From assembly GCA_023079485.1 (NCBI GenBank), contig CM041083.1, positions 155,824,552 through 155,888,551 of the forward strand: a stretch of DNA of 64,000 bases. Direction: 5' to 3'. Below are positions 26,511 to 37,492 of this stretch, piece after piece (positions within the stretch are counted from its first letter, which is position 1; every line of letters starts with the position of its first letter). Source of the DNA: Archilochus colubris (taxonomy: Eukaryota; Chordata; Aves; Apodiformes; Trochilidae). The notes under the pieces were generated by a model, which was given only the letters and a program-made list of their open reading frames with translations, did not search any database and was not told the origin of the DNA. The position numbers and the translations under genes are program-made.

Positions 26511-26635
26511 AAATAGTGACAGTGTTAGAGTTCCACTTCCACTTGAACTTCTCTCTCCCACTTCCTTCAACATCATTAGCTTTAAGGAGACGGGCAGTGA
26601 TTCTCCAGGGACCTCAGAGGGTGAAAAAAAGTGTG

Positions 26636-26713
26636 TTCTCTCTCTCTCCCTCTCTCTCTCTCTTTTTCTCTCTCTCTTTTTTTCTCTTTCTCTCTCTCTT
26701 TCTTTCTCTCTCA
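26636..26713. repeat. (CT)n dinucleotide tract with T runs
   Basis: Pyrimidine tract of CT units interrupted by short T runs. The Arg/Glu-rich 135-codon minus-strand frame starting here is generated by the repeat. Confidence 0.95.
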
Positions 26714-26817
26714 TGATTCATCTTTTTAAAAACTTTTTTTCCAGCATTTTTCTCCCATTATTAGTCCCTTCCTGAGACCCATTACCAGGGAGTGTTCTTT
26801 TCCCTTAAGTTAACCAT

Positions 26818-26858
26818 TTTAATTCACTTAAATCTTAAAATTTAATTCACTTAAATCT
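26818..26858. repeat. Short direct duplication
   Basis: TTAATTCACTTAAATCT occurs at about 26819-26835 and again at about 26842-26858, with a few bases between. Confidence 0.8.
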
Positions 26859-26867
26859 GGTCTTAAA

Positions 26868-27345
26868 CCAGACCTCCACTAACTTATCCCCCACTCCCAC
26901 TGTGGGATAAGGAAAAGGATATCCACTGAAAGGCTCACTAGTTGAGACAATCATAGGGAGGTTTTCAATCCTCAGTTATAGCAATGGGGATAAAACTAGA
27001 CTTCACCTGTGATAAATAAAATAAATCTATCAACAGGAAAAAGAGAAAATATGACTGGATCTCAATATCTTCCCTTCACCACTCCCTTCTTCCTGGGCCC
27101 AAATAATTTCACTCCTACCTCTGCCTCAGTGGCACAGCGGGATGGGGAGTGGGAGTTTAAGATCCGTTCGCCAGATTCAAACTCTCCTTCCTCCTCAGGG
27201 GGAGGATTCCTCACAGACTTCCTCGGCTTCAATGTGAGGTCCCCCTCTGGGGGGCAGTCCTTCATGGATCCCTCTACCATAAGTCCCTTCCACAAAGTGT
27301 GGGTTCTTCTTCTGGGACATCTCATAGAGGTTTCAACTATAACAG
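26868..27345 (-). mobile_element. LTR fragment, family A, 3' part
   Basis: Related to the complete LTR at 37493-38640 and in the same (minus) orientation. Shared landmarks on the + strand are AAAGGCTCACTAGTTGAGA, the CACTCCCTTCTTCCTGGGC block, CAGTGGCACAGCGGGATGGGGAGTGGGAG, TCCTCCTCAGGGGGAGGA and GGGGGGCAGTCCTTCATGGA. Similarity fades at about 27345, before an A/C-rich simple stretch at 27346-27402, so the 5' part of the LTR is lost. The frames at 27009-27440 and 27062-27406 are incidental readings of it. Confidence 0.72.
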
Positions 27346-28845
27346 GAAAAAAAAAACCAAAAACAAAAAACCAAAAACAAACAACCAAACAAAAAAAACC
27401 ACCCAAATGTTTCTTATATGAAAGAAAAATCCTTTTATAATGGTTAAATCACATGGACTACAAAGAACATGTATATTGTCATACATTTATGAAGGTTACA
27501 GCTTGGTTCAACCACTGGCACAAGACCTTTTTCACTGTCTATGCAATCAATGCACATATAAGGCACAGGAACATCTGAATTAGGTGACTAATTTAATAAC
27601 TTAGATATAAATAATACAGTCAAATGAAAGAGTTTTGATTTTGCCGTAATGCACAAGTGGACGTAAAAATGGATAAAATGACACAGATCTTCACTCTAAC
27701 CCTTTAATTAAGATACTTTAGAAAGAGGTGTCAATTTCCTTTCCTGTATATTGGTACAAAAATATAGTATCTGTTATATCTTTTGCTAAAAAGTAGAGAA
27801 AAGTTGGTGTCCAGAAGAACTTTTTATGTTTATTAGGTGATGTCAATAAATCACAAAGCCATTCATCACACTCTCTTGTAAAGCCAGGTGCATGTTCTTG
27901 TACTCCATTTAATGAAACCATCTAATCTTAAACTAACAGGTTGTCCAGAGACAATTAAATTAATGAGAAATGAAAGTACACAACATCCCCTAAGAGGTGG
28001 TTGTAATTTCAGAGAACTGAGTTCTCATTTACATTGTTATTAAGTTGTTGATTTACAGCATAAATGTGAATGAAACTTTACAAGGAATCTGTTCTCAAGA
28101 CATTGCAATTAAATATAACCTGATTTGTTATGTTCTGCACCTCACACAGAGTTTTCATACAAAGTTAAACTAATGAAGCTTCTAGGATAAAAATAAAATC
28201 CCTTCAATTAATATAATATTGATAATTTCTTAAGTGACTAGGCTGACATGGATTACCAGTAGAGACTTTTTAAAGTATGAAGAGGTTTTAAATGCATGGA
28301 AAATATTCAGCAGAGTAGCTGGATTGCCCTAAGGATTAATTCTGCTGTTCAGAATTGTCTTCTCAATCAAGTCTTTTTAAAATTTTTTTCATTTATTTTT
28401 TTTCAGATGCATGGTATTAATTTTGTTTCACTGAAAGCTAAAAAGAATGTAGTTTCAAGACAAAAAAATAAAGTCCTTATGCGCTTAGAGATCCAAAGAA
28501 TAGTCACAAGCATTTGCTCATTTCTCATATTCAGCATCTCTTAGACACAGACACTCCACCCCTTTAATAAAAATTGGTCAGACTAAGATAAATAAATTCT
28601 ATAAAAGAAGTTAAGCTATTTATAATTGGTCAACATGTATTCAGTGCTTTACCTAGGAACAAATATATTACTAAATATAAAAAGGGAACTAATTGGAATA
28701 TACCCACCTGGAGATGCCTTAAAAAAATATTTCATAAGCCCATATATGTGATACTGCCTCAGAAACAGTATGCTGACCATATTGTTACCATGCTGTGATT
28801 GCACTGCTAATCATAATTTCTAATGCTAAAGAATTACATACTCAT
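27346..28845. other. Intergenic, AT-rich; short A/C-rich repeat at start
   Basis: (CAAAA/CCAAA)-type simple sequence to about 27402, then AT-rich DNA in which I recognise nothing. Confidence 0.6.
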
Positions 28846-28849
28846 TTAG

Positions 28850-29838
28850 GTTGCAAAAGACTTTTAGGAACATTAAGTCCAACCATGAACCTAACAGTGA
28901 CAAGTCCACCACTAAACCATATCTTTAAGCATCATGTCTACTTGTCTTTTAAGTACATCCAAGGAGGCTGATGGCTACTTTCCTGGGCAGCCAGTTCCAG
29001 TGCTTGACAAACCCTTTCAGTGAAGAAATATTCCCCAATATCCAATCAAAACACCCCCTGGCACAATTTGAGGCCATTTCCTCTTGTCCTGTCACTTGTT
29101 ATTTGTTAGTTGGGAAAAGAGACCAACCACCACCTATCTACAACTTCAGGTAGTTGTAGGGAGTGTAACATCTCCCCTAAACCACCTTTTTTCCAGACTG
29201 AAGAATCCCATTTACCTCAGTTGCTTCTTATAAGACATACTTTGGACCCTTAACCAGAATTGTTGCCCTTCTTTGGGCATGCTCCATCACTTTAATGTCC
29301 TTCTTGTAGTGAGGGGTCTAAAACTGAAAACAGTATTTGAGGTGTGGCCTTATCAGTGCTGATGAAGTACAGTGCTATCTATGTACATTTCCTTTTTAAA
29401 GACTGTTCCCAGACCCTTTTGCCCTTCAGGACTGAATTCTAAGAAACTCTGTCAACTAGTCTCCCAAACAGGTCAAAGTCTGCCTGCCATTAGTCCAGGG
29501 TAGTTTTGCTGACACTTTCTCCTTACTTCTCCAAGAACTGAAAACTCCATGATGTTATGATCACTGTGCCCAAGGTGGCCTCTAACTATCTAATCACACA
29601 CAAGTCCTTCTCTCTTCTAATAGAAAGGTCCAGTGGGGCACCTCCCCTCATTAGCTCCCTTACCTTGTGTGTCAAAATGTTATCTTCTGTATAATCCAGG
29701 AAACTGATATAGTGTTTCCTGTCTACTGATTGTATTTCCAGCAGACGTTTGGTATATTGAAATCCTCCATGAGAACAGGGACTAGAGATTGTGAACCTTA
29801 TCCTAGCTGCTTATAGAATGTTTAATGTGTCCATAGTT
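28850..29838 (-). mobile_element. Old CR1 LINE lacking most of the reverse transcriptase region
   Basis: 28850-29380 is a decayed CR1 3' region on the minus strand: AAGTCCAACCATGAACC, GCCAAGTCCACC-like sequence, TTCAGTGAAGAAATATT, TTGAGGCCATTTCCTCTTGTCC, GTGTGGCCTTATCAGTGCTGA. From about 29395 to 29838 the sequence is instead CR1 endonuclease-region sequence in the same orientation (GTCCAGGGTAG, ACTCCATGATGTTATGATCACTG, GAAATCCTCCATGAGAACAGGGAC, TAGCTGCTTATAGAATG). About 1.3 kb of intervening reverse transcriptase sequence is absent. Either one copy with a deletion or two fragments side by side. Confidence 0.85.
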
Positions 29839-32800
29839 CAGAATAAGGAGTATTAACATAATTTTCTGCGTCATAAAACACTTTAATAAGTTGATTGTAT
29901 TAAGTGGTTAAGTTAGTCATCATATGATTTATCTATAAGGCTAAAAACAGTATAAGAAGTGGGACATGAACCCAGGATTCCTTATTATGAGTGCTGCTTC
30001 ACTCTTAGGTCATCCTCTGGCCCTAGCTGGAACTACTCCAACTATCTCTGTTTAAAACAGATCAGCAAATCTGCTCTCCAAATCCCTGTCTGCTTCCTGT
30101 ATCCTTATAGGCAAGCACCTATATTCAAGTCCATCCTATTTCTCATACCATTTCTTTATCCTATCTATGAAGAGGATTAGCCAGAGAGTTCCTGGATCCC
30201 TCCCCCAGAAAGAATCAATGACTGAAGTCCTCCTGGTGTCCACCCAAGCAGAGCTATGGTATCCAACCATATCACAGTTAAAACTAATACATAATCTTCT
30301 TACACTTACTACTTTTAACTTCTTCATAACTTTTGCCAGAGGAGCTGGTTGCGTAGCAATAATGAATTATCCACATTTGACATTTTGCACAGAAAATAAA
30401 TTCACAAGACATGCTGCAAGATAACTAGCAGAAAGTTAGAAAGACAGACATCTTAATCCTCTCAGTAATCAGGGGAGAGAAGTAATCCCTTCAAGCGGAC
30501 GTTCATCTCATTTCACAATAAATATATGAAAAAAGTCTGGTGAATTGTGCCATAAAAGTTTTTGGGTTTGTTTTTGTTTTTTGATTTTGTTTCTGTTTTT
30601 TCTCTCTACTGATTTTGTAGTGTCTAGATGACTGAATCACCTGTAGTTATGTAGGCAGCAAACACCTATATTTAGATTAGATGATTCATAGAATCTCGTC
30701 AACATCTGTATTTATATTCTTGACAGTCATGTGAACAGTTATATGAACAGTTATATGAAAGTCATGTGAAAACAGAAGAAAAGTAACTTTATAAAGATAT
30801 ATTGAACAATATTAGCCTGGAAATCAAAAAGATAATACTGTCTATGTGTTAGTTTATAATACAAAATCAAAACATAAAAAAGGAAAACTCTTCATAAGAT
30901 CTTCAGTGCTTTCATAATTAAAAAGTTGTTTAGATATAATAATGAATAAATATTGGCTTATGTCTCACTTTCTGCTTAAATAAACCTGAGATCGTTCTGT
31001 AATAATTTCAGACCAATGAACAAACAGTGATACTTAGGAGGTAGCTAATATTTAATTACTCCCTTCCAATCTATGTTTGACACAACAGATAGTGTTCAAC
31101 ATGGCAATTTTTCAAGCTTATTGATAGATAGTCATACACTGTAAACCCATTACCATCAATAGCTCATGATGTGACATTACATTAAGTGTCTCAGTAACAC
31201 ACAAGTTAAAATTGTGAGCACAGCCTGTTCTTGTATGCATATATATAAGCATATACACACACAAGGTTTCAAATGTGTTCAGGTTTTATTCTGTAACAAA
31301 TCATAAAATAATTTCATAAAATAAACAGTTGGGATATATATTTTTGATTATACCAGAATTAAACAAAAATAAAATTACATGACAATTAAATGTACACATA
31401 TGTGCCTAATTAGGGAGGAAACCAAATTTTGCAATTAATGTAGGGATGGTCATCTAAGTCAGTTATTGGGAACCTATGAATTCAAATAAAGAGACAGCTC
31501 TAAAACAAGGAAATGTGACTAATACTGATTTCTGCAGAGCTGCACAAAGCTCTGCTTCTTTTTAATGTATAAAGGCTTAAACGGTACAAGTTTTAATTTA
31601 TTTTCAACAGCAACTTTTAGGTCTTATTCACAGAAAATTATTTTTGTTGAGAGAAAGAAACTGAAACTTTTCAAAGCCCTCTATTAGTGAAGACAGTGGC
31701 AAAGTTTTTTCATCATCAAGGAAAGAGAAAAATGTAGATGAGATCTGTAAGTACCTTGTATATGAAATGATTCAGCTCTTTATAATCAGCAGCTATTAAC
31801 CTCTGCTGTCAGTCAGGATATCAAAAAACCTAATCAATATTGAAATACTGGGATTTTATCAGCATCTCTAGTCACATGCTGTTACATTTCAATTCAGATT
31901 TGTCAGCATTTAAAAATGCATTAAATTGACATCTTGTCACTTCCCATTTGATTTATCTGTACATATAGCAAACTTAGATTTGATAATCTTTTCACATGAA
32001 ATTGAGCCATGGACATTTCTAGGATATGTTTGACTGTCTTTTTCAGCTGTCTTTTCTGTGTTTTACAGCTCCATTTGTCTGTGGCCTTTTTTTATGAGAC
32101 GCTGTGAACAAGTACTTTGCATATGTAAGAGCACATCTAAAAGCATCATGTGAAATGTTGTTCATTTAAAAATATCTTTCATGATATGCCTTTTGATGTT
32201 ATTTTAATGATATAAGAATATTGTTTTAGGTTTGAAATTACGTAATATTTATTATTTATGCATAATAAATTAATAATACATTAGCAACACAGTCTTTATA
32301 GCATACCAGAAACTATAAAAAATGGAAACATACACTTTTGGAAAAAGCTTATTCATGATCATGGAAAGACTTACAGAGCCCTAAAAACCTGAAAATATTA
32401 GCACCTAAAAAAATTCAACACCTTTTCTACATAGCTGACTGAATTCCGGTCAGAAAAAAAAACAAAAAATTGTCAGGATAAAGCTTTCTCAATTACTCTG
32501 TCCTTCTGCAGTCATGATTTGAATGTTTAAATATGTGCCTTGAGCCATTTTAGCATTTAGCTGCCTGGGCACCAGCTGCTTTATGAGGACGTTCAGGGTC
32601 TCCTTAAGGTCCTATGTCTGGTCTGCCAGGATAGGAGAGCTATCTCAGATACTTGATCATTCAAACAGAAGGAGACACCTGAGCTTAAGCACTTAAATTG
32701 CTCCCTTAAGACCCTAATTTGAGAGCAGTTAGTTTTAAACAGAAATTCCATTAAATAATTTCCTTGCTTTTATCACTATATCTGTCCATCACGTAGCCCA

Positions 32801-33249
32801 AACTCTAGATGATGTGTTGCACATTCTACAGTCAAAACATGGTTTTCCATTGTTTAAATTTGAGGTGATTTATTAAACAGGATTCTTATTTCTTATTATG
32901 CAAATTACAATGGGGGTTAGTCTACCACATTTTGGATGCATGAGTCCCAAAAAAATTTTGGGCAATGAAAGCAAACATTGTGTTTGATACTAGATTTCAG
33001 GCAGTATATTTTTTATGGTAAGTATTTGGCAAATTTAGACTGTTGGCTAAAAAAGAATGTTCAAGGAAACAAAATTATATAACGAATTTAAACAAACATC
33101 CCAAATTGTCTTCACAGTTCTGAAGCCTTCAGAAATCCTTCACTGAAGAGAGCCTGTTGGTTCAGATGAGAAAATATCTCCAGAAAGGTAGTAAATGCAT
33201 TGTTATAAAAATGCATTATATTTGTGCTTTGCAATTATGGAAACAAAAC
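29839..33249. other. Intergenic, AT-rich, unassigned
   Basis: No gene recognised. A short tandem of ACAGTTATATGA-like units lies at about 30735-30770. A moderately GC-richer patch at 32560-32740 carries inverted LTR-like or SINE-like words but I could not place it in a family. Confidence 0.55.
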
Positions 33250-35117
33250 CCACCCTCATAGATAAACTGTTGATGTACAAACTGGATAAGCAGATTGTTA
33301 GGTGGATTGAAAACTGGCTGAATGGTCAGGTACAGATTATGGTAATCAGTAGGAAAAAGTCTAGTTGAAGAACAATGACAAGTGGTGTAGCCCAGGGATC
33401 AACACTGAGTCAAGTCCTGTTTAACATCTTCTTTAATGGTCTGGATGATAGAGTATTCTCTCAGCAAGTTTGTAGATGCCACCAAACTGGGAGGAGTGGC
33501 TGCTGTGCAAGGCCATGCTGTCACCCAGAGAGACCTGAAAAGGCTGGAGAAATGTGTTAAAAGAAAAGGGAAGTTCGAAGTCCTATGCTTAGGGAGGAGC
33601 AATCCCATGCACCTACGTATGCTGGAGGGCCTACCATCTAGAAAATAGCTTAGAAGAAAAGAACCTAGGGGTCCTGGCAAACACCAGGTTCAACATGAAC
33701 CAGCAATATGCCCCTGCTGAAAAGAAGGTAAATAGTATCCTCAGCTGCACTAGACAAAGTATTGCCATTAGGCTAAGAGGGAAGTGATGCTTCCCAGTTA
33801 TTCAGTTGTAGTGAGATCACACCCAGAGTTCTGCATCAGTTTCTGGGCTCTTTATTACAAGAAAGATATGGATATACTGGAAAAAGTTCAATGAAGGTCC
33901 ACAAAGATGATTGTAAGACTATATCCAGGACAGACTGGAGAGTTGGGCTCCCCCAGGGGGAGCTCCAGGCTGGGCACAGAGTGGCTGAGAGCAGCCAGGC
34001 AGAAAGGGAGCTGGGAGTCTGGATTGACAGGAAGCTGAACATGAGCCATCAGTGTGCCCAGGTGGCCAAGAAGGCCAATGGCATCCTGGCCTGTAGCAGG
34101 AACAATGTGGCCAGCAGGTCTGGGGAAGGGATTCTTCCCCTGTACTCAGCACTGGTGAGGCCGCACCTCTAGTACTGTGTTTAGTTCTGGGCCCTTCAGT
34201 TCAGGAAGGAGATTGAGGTGCTGGAGCAGGTCCAGAGAAGAGCAAGGAGGCTGTGAAGGGATCCAGCACAAGTCCTGTGAGGAAGGGCTGAGGGAGCTGG
34301 GGGTGTTCAGTCTGGAGAAGAGGAGGCTCAAGGGAGACATCATCACTCTCTACAACTCCCCCAAAGGAGGCTGGCGACAGGGGGGATCCAGTCTCTTCTC
34401 CCAGGCAGCTACCAGCAAGACAAGAGTGCATGGACTAAGCTCTGTCAGGGGTGGTTTAGGTTGGATATTAGGAAGAAATTCTTTACAGAGAGAGTGATCA
34501 GACATTAGAATGGGTTGCCCAGGGAGGTGCTGGATTCTCTGTCCCTGGAGGTTTTTCAGAAGAGACTGATGTGGCACTCAGTGCCATGGTCTGGTAATCA
34601 CAGTGGTAGTAGATCAAGGGTTGGACTTGATGTTTTCAGAGGTCCTTTCCAACCTGGATGATTCTCTGATTCTGTGACAAGAATATACAAAAAGGCTGAA
34701 AGAGCTCAGACCATTTAGCCTAGAGAAGAGAAAGCTCAGGGATGATATTATTATTGGATATTATTATTGTATATACAGTAACATACCTGCAATATAGTCT
34801 GAAGGGAGAATACAAAGAGGATGAAGATGGTATCTTTTTCAGTGCTGACCAATGAGAGCACCAGGGACAATGGCCACAGATTTGAAACACAGGACACTCT
34901 CTGAACATCAGGAAATTGCATTTTCACTATGAGGGTGCCTGAACAATGGTGCAGGTTTCCCAGGAATGTTGTGGTGTCTCATTATTAAAGATACTAAAAA
35001 AAAGAAACAAACATCTAGATATTGTCTTAGACAACTGGATGTAGATGGCCCTGCTAGAGCAAGGGGTTGAATAGTGACCTCCAGAGATCTCTTCCAATCT
35101 CAGCTGTTCTGGAATTC
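33250..35117 (+). mobile_element. Old CR1 LINE (outer), interrupted by a younger CR1
   Basis: Plus-strand CR1 in two parts. 33250-33915 covers reverse transcriptase sequence: ATTGAAAACTGGCTGAATGG, then motif B as SGVAQGS (about 33380), LFNIFFNGLDD, and the start of the C-terminal region to GTCCACAAAGATGATTG. 34681-35117 resumes exactly where that leaves off: AGGCTGAAAGAGCTCAGACC, TAGAGAAGAGAAAGCTCAGG, CCAGGGACAATGGCCACAG, and a 3' end CCAGAGATCTCTTCCAATC. Stops and indels are frequent. A younger CR1 lies between the halves. Confidence 0.9.
33918..34678 (+). mobile_element. Younger CR1 LINE nested in the outer CR1
   Basis: A 5'-truncated CR1 3' end, same strand as its host. It starts near CCAGGACAGACTGGAGAG, carries a deletion of about 65 bp near 33950 relative to the copy at 56213-57612, and ends with GATTCTCTGATTCTGTGAC. 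Most of it is very close to that other copy. Peptide blocks such as [16 protein letters not shown] and [17 protein letters not shown] are readable, but a TAG replaces Glu after LVRPHL (34170-34172) and a one-base loss near 34250 shifts the frame; both changes are shared with the 56 kb copy. Confidence 0.93.
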
Positions 35118-36160
35118 TGCCAGTTCATAACAGCCCTGGCTCCTCACTAGAACACTGTAGCACTCTGCCAAGCCAGGTTTGTTAGCACAAGTACAATCAG
35201 TAACACAGACATCTCAGGAAACAGAAAAACAAAGTTGATACTGTTGATACAGTAACTTTCCACTTAATTTTTATTTCATAACTGTGCTATTATTAGTTCC
35301 AAAATGTTCTTAGATGACTTCAGGTAAGCAAACTCCCTTTTACAGACCTATGGTATCTGTGTATATTATGCTTTTTAACGAGCAGACTCTCCCTCCAGTT
35401 TCAGCCTAACCTCCTCACTTTCCTATGGCTTCCATTGTTATATTTCAATTTTTCAAGTAATACAGGCCTTAAACCAACACTGTCAATCAGTTGAGTTTAA
35501 TCCTCTGCTATTGTGAGCAACTACACTGTAAAATCTTTATGTAATGTCAAACCTAAATTTACACTTGAGCAATTAATACCTATTTATGCCTATTAATATT
35601 CAAAATTACTGTTTTTATCTTTATATTTTTTCTTTTTTATTTATGGGGAATAATTATATGTGCTATTAACTTCCATTTTGCTAAGCCAAAACCTCCACAT
35701 ATTTCCTTAGAGTAAAGTGCCATGCCATCTTAAACCAGTCTAATTTGGGATTACCACTTCTGCCTGTCCCTACATGCTCAGTTATGCGTGAAGTGAGTAG
35801 TAACTAGCTTTCATGCTCTTGTACACTAAGCCAGCTCAGGCAGATTTTTCTAAGAAGAATAAATATATAAAAAAAGAAGTTTTTTTCCAGCTCATGGGAT
35901 TTTTTTTCTAACTTTTTTAACATTTTCTTTTATTGATTCTGTCTTTTCAAGTAACTGATTTAAGATATTCTTCTATCCTAATGTTCTAATAGCACAATGT
36001 GTCTCTCTTGATAATCACAATAGAAATTTTATCTCTTAGGCAAAGAAATTTTGTTGCAAATAGCTTTCTAGCACAGGCAATTGAGGAGCCAACAGGAGCA
36101 AGTGTTCCATTGCACATTACTCTTATGAAGAAGGAAAAACTATTGAAGTGAAAGAAGTGA
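35118..36160. other. Intergenic, AT-rich, nothing recognised
   Basis: Unique-looking AT-rich sequence with short T runs around 35880-35930. No exon, RNA gene or repeat family recognised. Confidence 0.55.
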
Positions 36161-36164
36161 TGAT

Positions 36165-36215
36165 AAGGGGCAACCTTGGCTGTAGTTACCATGAGATGAT
36201 AGAATTCAGGATGGC
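36165..36215 (+). mobile_element. CR1 endonuclease-region relic
   Basis: A short plus-strand fragment, GGGCAACCTTGGCTGTAG then ACCATGAGATGATAGAATTC, matching the SDHEMVEF-coding part of the intact element (minus strand of about 3430-3480). Flanks may hold more decayed CR1. Confidence 0.75.
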
Positions 36216-37492
36216 CTACAATAAAAAAATAGATATTCTAGGGGAATTTTTTTTGTTCTATTAAAAAAAAAAAATTCTGATGGGAATGGACATATCAAAA
36301 ACGTACCCCACAAATTATGAAAACAAAGAAACAAATACGTACTCAAGACTGAAAAACCTTACTTTTTTTTTTTACATATGCTTTTGCAAAGATAGAAATA
36401 TATTGCTTCAGATAAACCATATTTACATATTTATTTATCTGAACATGTACACTAATTACAATTTTACAATTATATAAACTTCTCTGTCACAATTATTAAA
36501 AATTCCTAAATGTATTCAAGCACACAGTTAGTAGAGGTTCATTATGACTGTCCTCATGTCTAACAATAAGAGCTGCTGAGCTAGCATCTATATTCCCACA
36601 TCTAGTGTTTTTAATGACTTAGTGTATTTGACAAATCTCAGGACACAGCTGCTTTACCCGTGGAAGCAAATAATTGCCACTTTCTCAAAAGTGAAATATT
36701 AGTAATTTTTATGAACCCATTCTTCTGAGACTTTAGGAATTCAACAGCACTGACTTCAGATTTGGAATAAACTTTTCCATGTATCTAAAATAACCCTGAA
36801 GCAAAGAGGGTAATTCTGTCCCACCTGTGGAGTTATCTTTTTCTTAAAGAAGGTCTGATTTTATTTATTAACTTAAAAAGTATTATATAAAATAAGGTAA
36901 TTATTTTTCCTTATTTTTATACAAGCAACAAAATATTTATCCACATTTTCCAGAGAAACTCATATTGCTTACGTTTCTATGTGTCCAGTATTTAATGTCT
37001 TGACATTAAAATACTAAATAAATCTGCCACTTTTATAGTTGTAAGTGTGTGCTATTCTGTGCAAATATTTACCAAGTATTTTACATCGGTTTTATCTTCA
37101 TTGTCTACACCATAGACAGTACACTAAGAAAATTCCCTTGGAGACATTAGCCAATCTTTAAAGTCAAGAAAACTGTTACATACCGTCTGATAGATAATTG
37201 ATAGAGTGACAGATAATCCAGAAAAATGGTCAAGACACAGAATAATTGACAAATACTAAGGAACTTTGAATATTTCAGTATATTTGTAAATGCATATAAT
37301 AATTGCCACATGAGGCTATATATTATCTCATTTAATCATTGGTTATATTATTTATAAACATTAAATTTATTATTCTTAATTTAAATTCTTAAATTTAGCA
37401 GAACAACTGGCTTCTATAAAATATGGTAGTGTGTTACAAATGTAAATAACCTGTAATGAAAATATTGCTAAAGATAAATAATCTTAATGTAT
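36216..37492. other. Intergenic, AT-rich, nothing recognised
   Basis: AT-rich unique-looking DNA with short A and T runs. The 65-codon plus-strand frame at 36280-36477 has no motif. Confidence 0.55.

Larger units (their letters stand above)
12766..26635. other. Long AT-rich stretch without recognised genes or transposons
   Basis: Nearly 14 kb in which I recognise no CR1, LTR or exon. Contents are simple: poly-T runs (about 14579-14594, 17217-17234), (TATA) near 16676-16691, (TTTA) near 16802-16822, a (CTTTT) tract at 18203-18266, A-rich DNA at about 25400-25510, small tandem duplications at 14334-14361, 15931-15966 and 24316-24347, and paired short hairpins at 16873-16919. Open frames up to 119 codons (23201-23560) lack motifs and are probably chance. 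Confidence 0.55.

Noticed and set aside
26307..26714. 135-codon frame with Arg/Glu-rich start and Leu-rich middle
   Set aside because: Its start lies in a CT microsatellite and its Leu run in a CAG-like repeat; no protein motif.
27009..27440. 143-codon frame and its 114-codon antisense partner
   Set aside because: Both lie in a family A LTR fragment and an A/C-rich simple repeat.
30160..30330. Slightly GC-richer block with two overlapping short frames, considered as an exon
   Set aside because: The frames are on both strands, share no motif with a known protein, and have no supporting splice signals.
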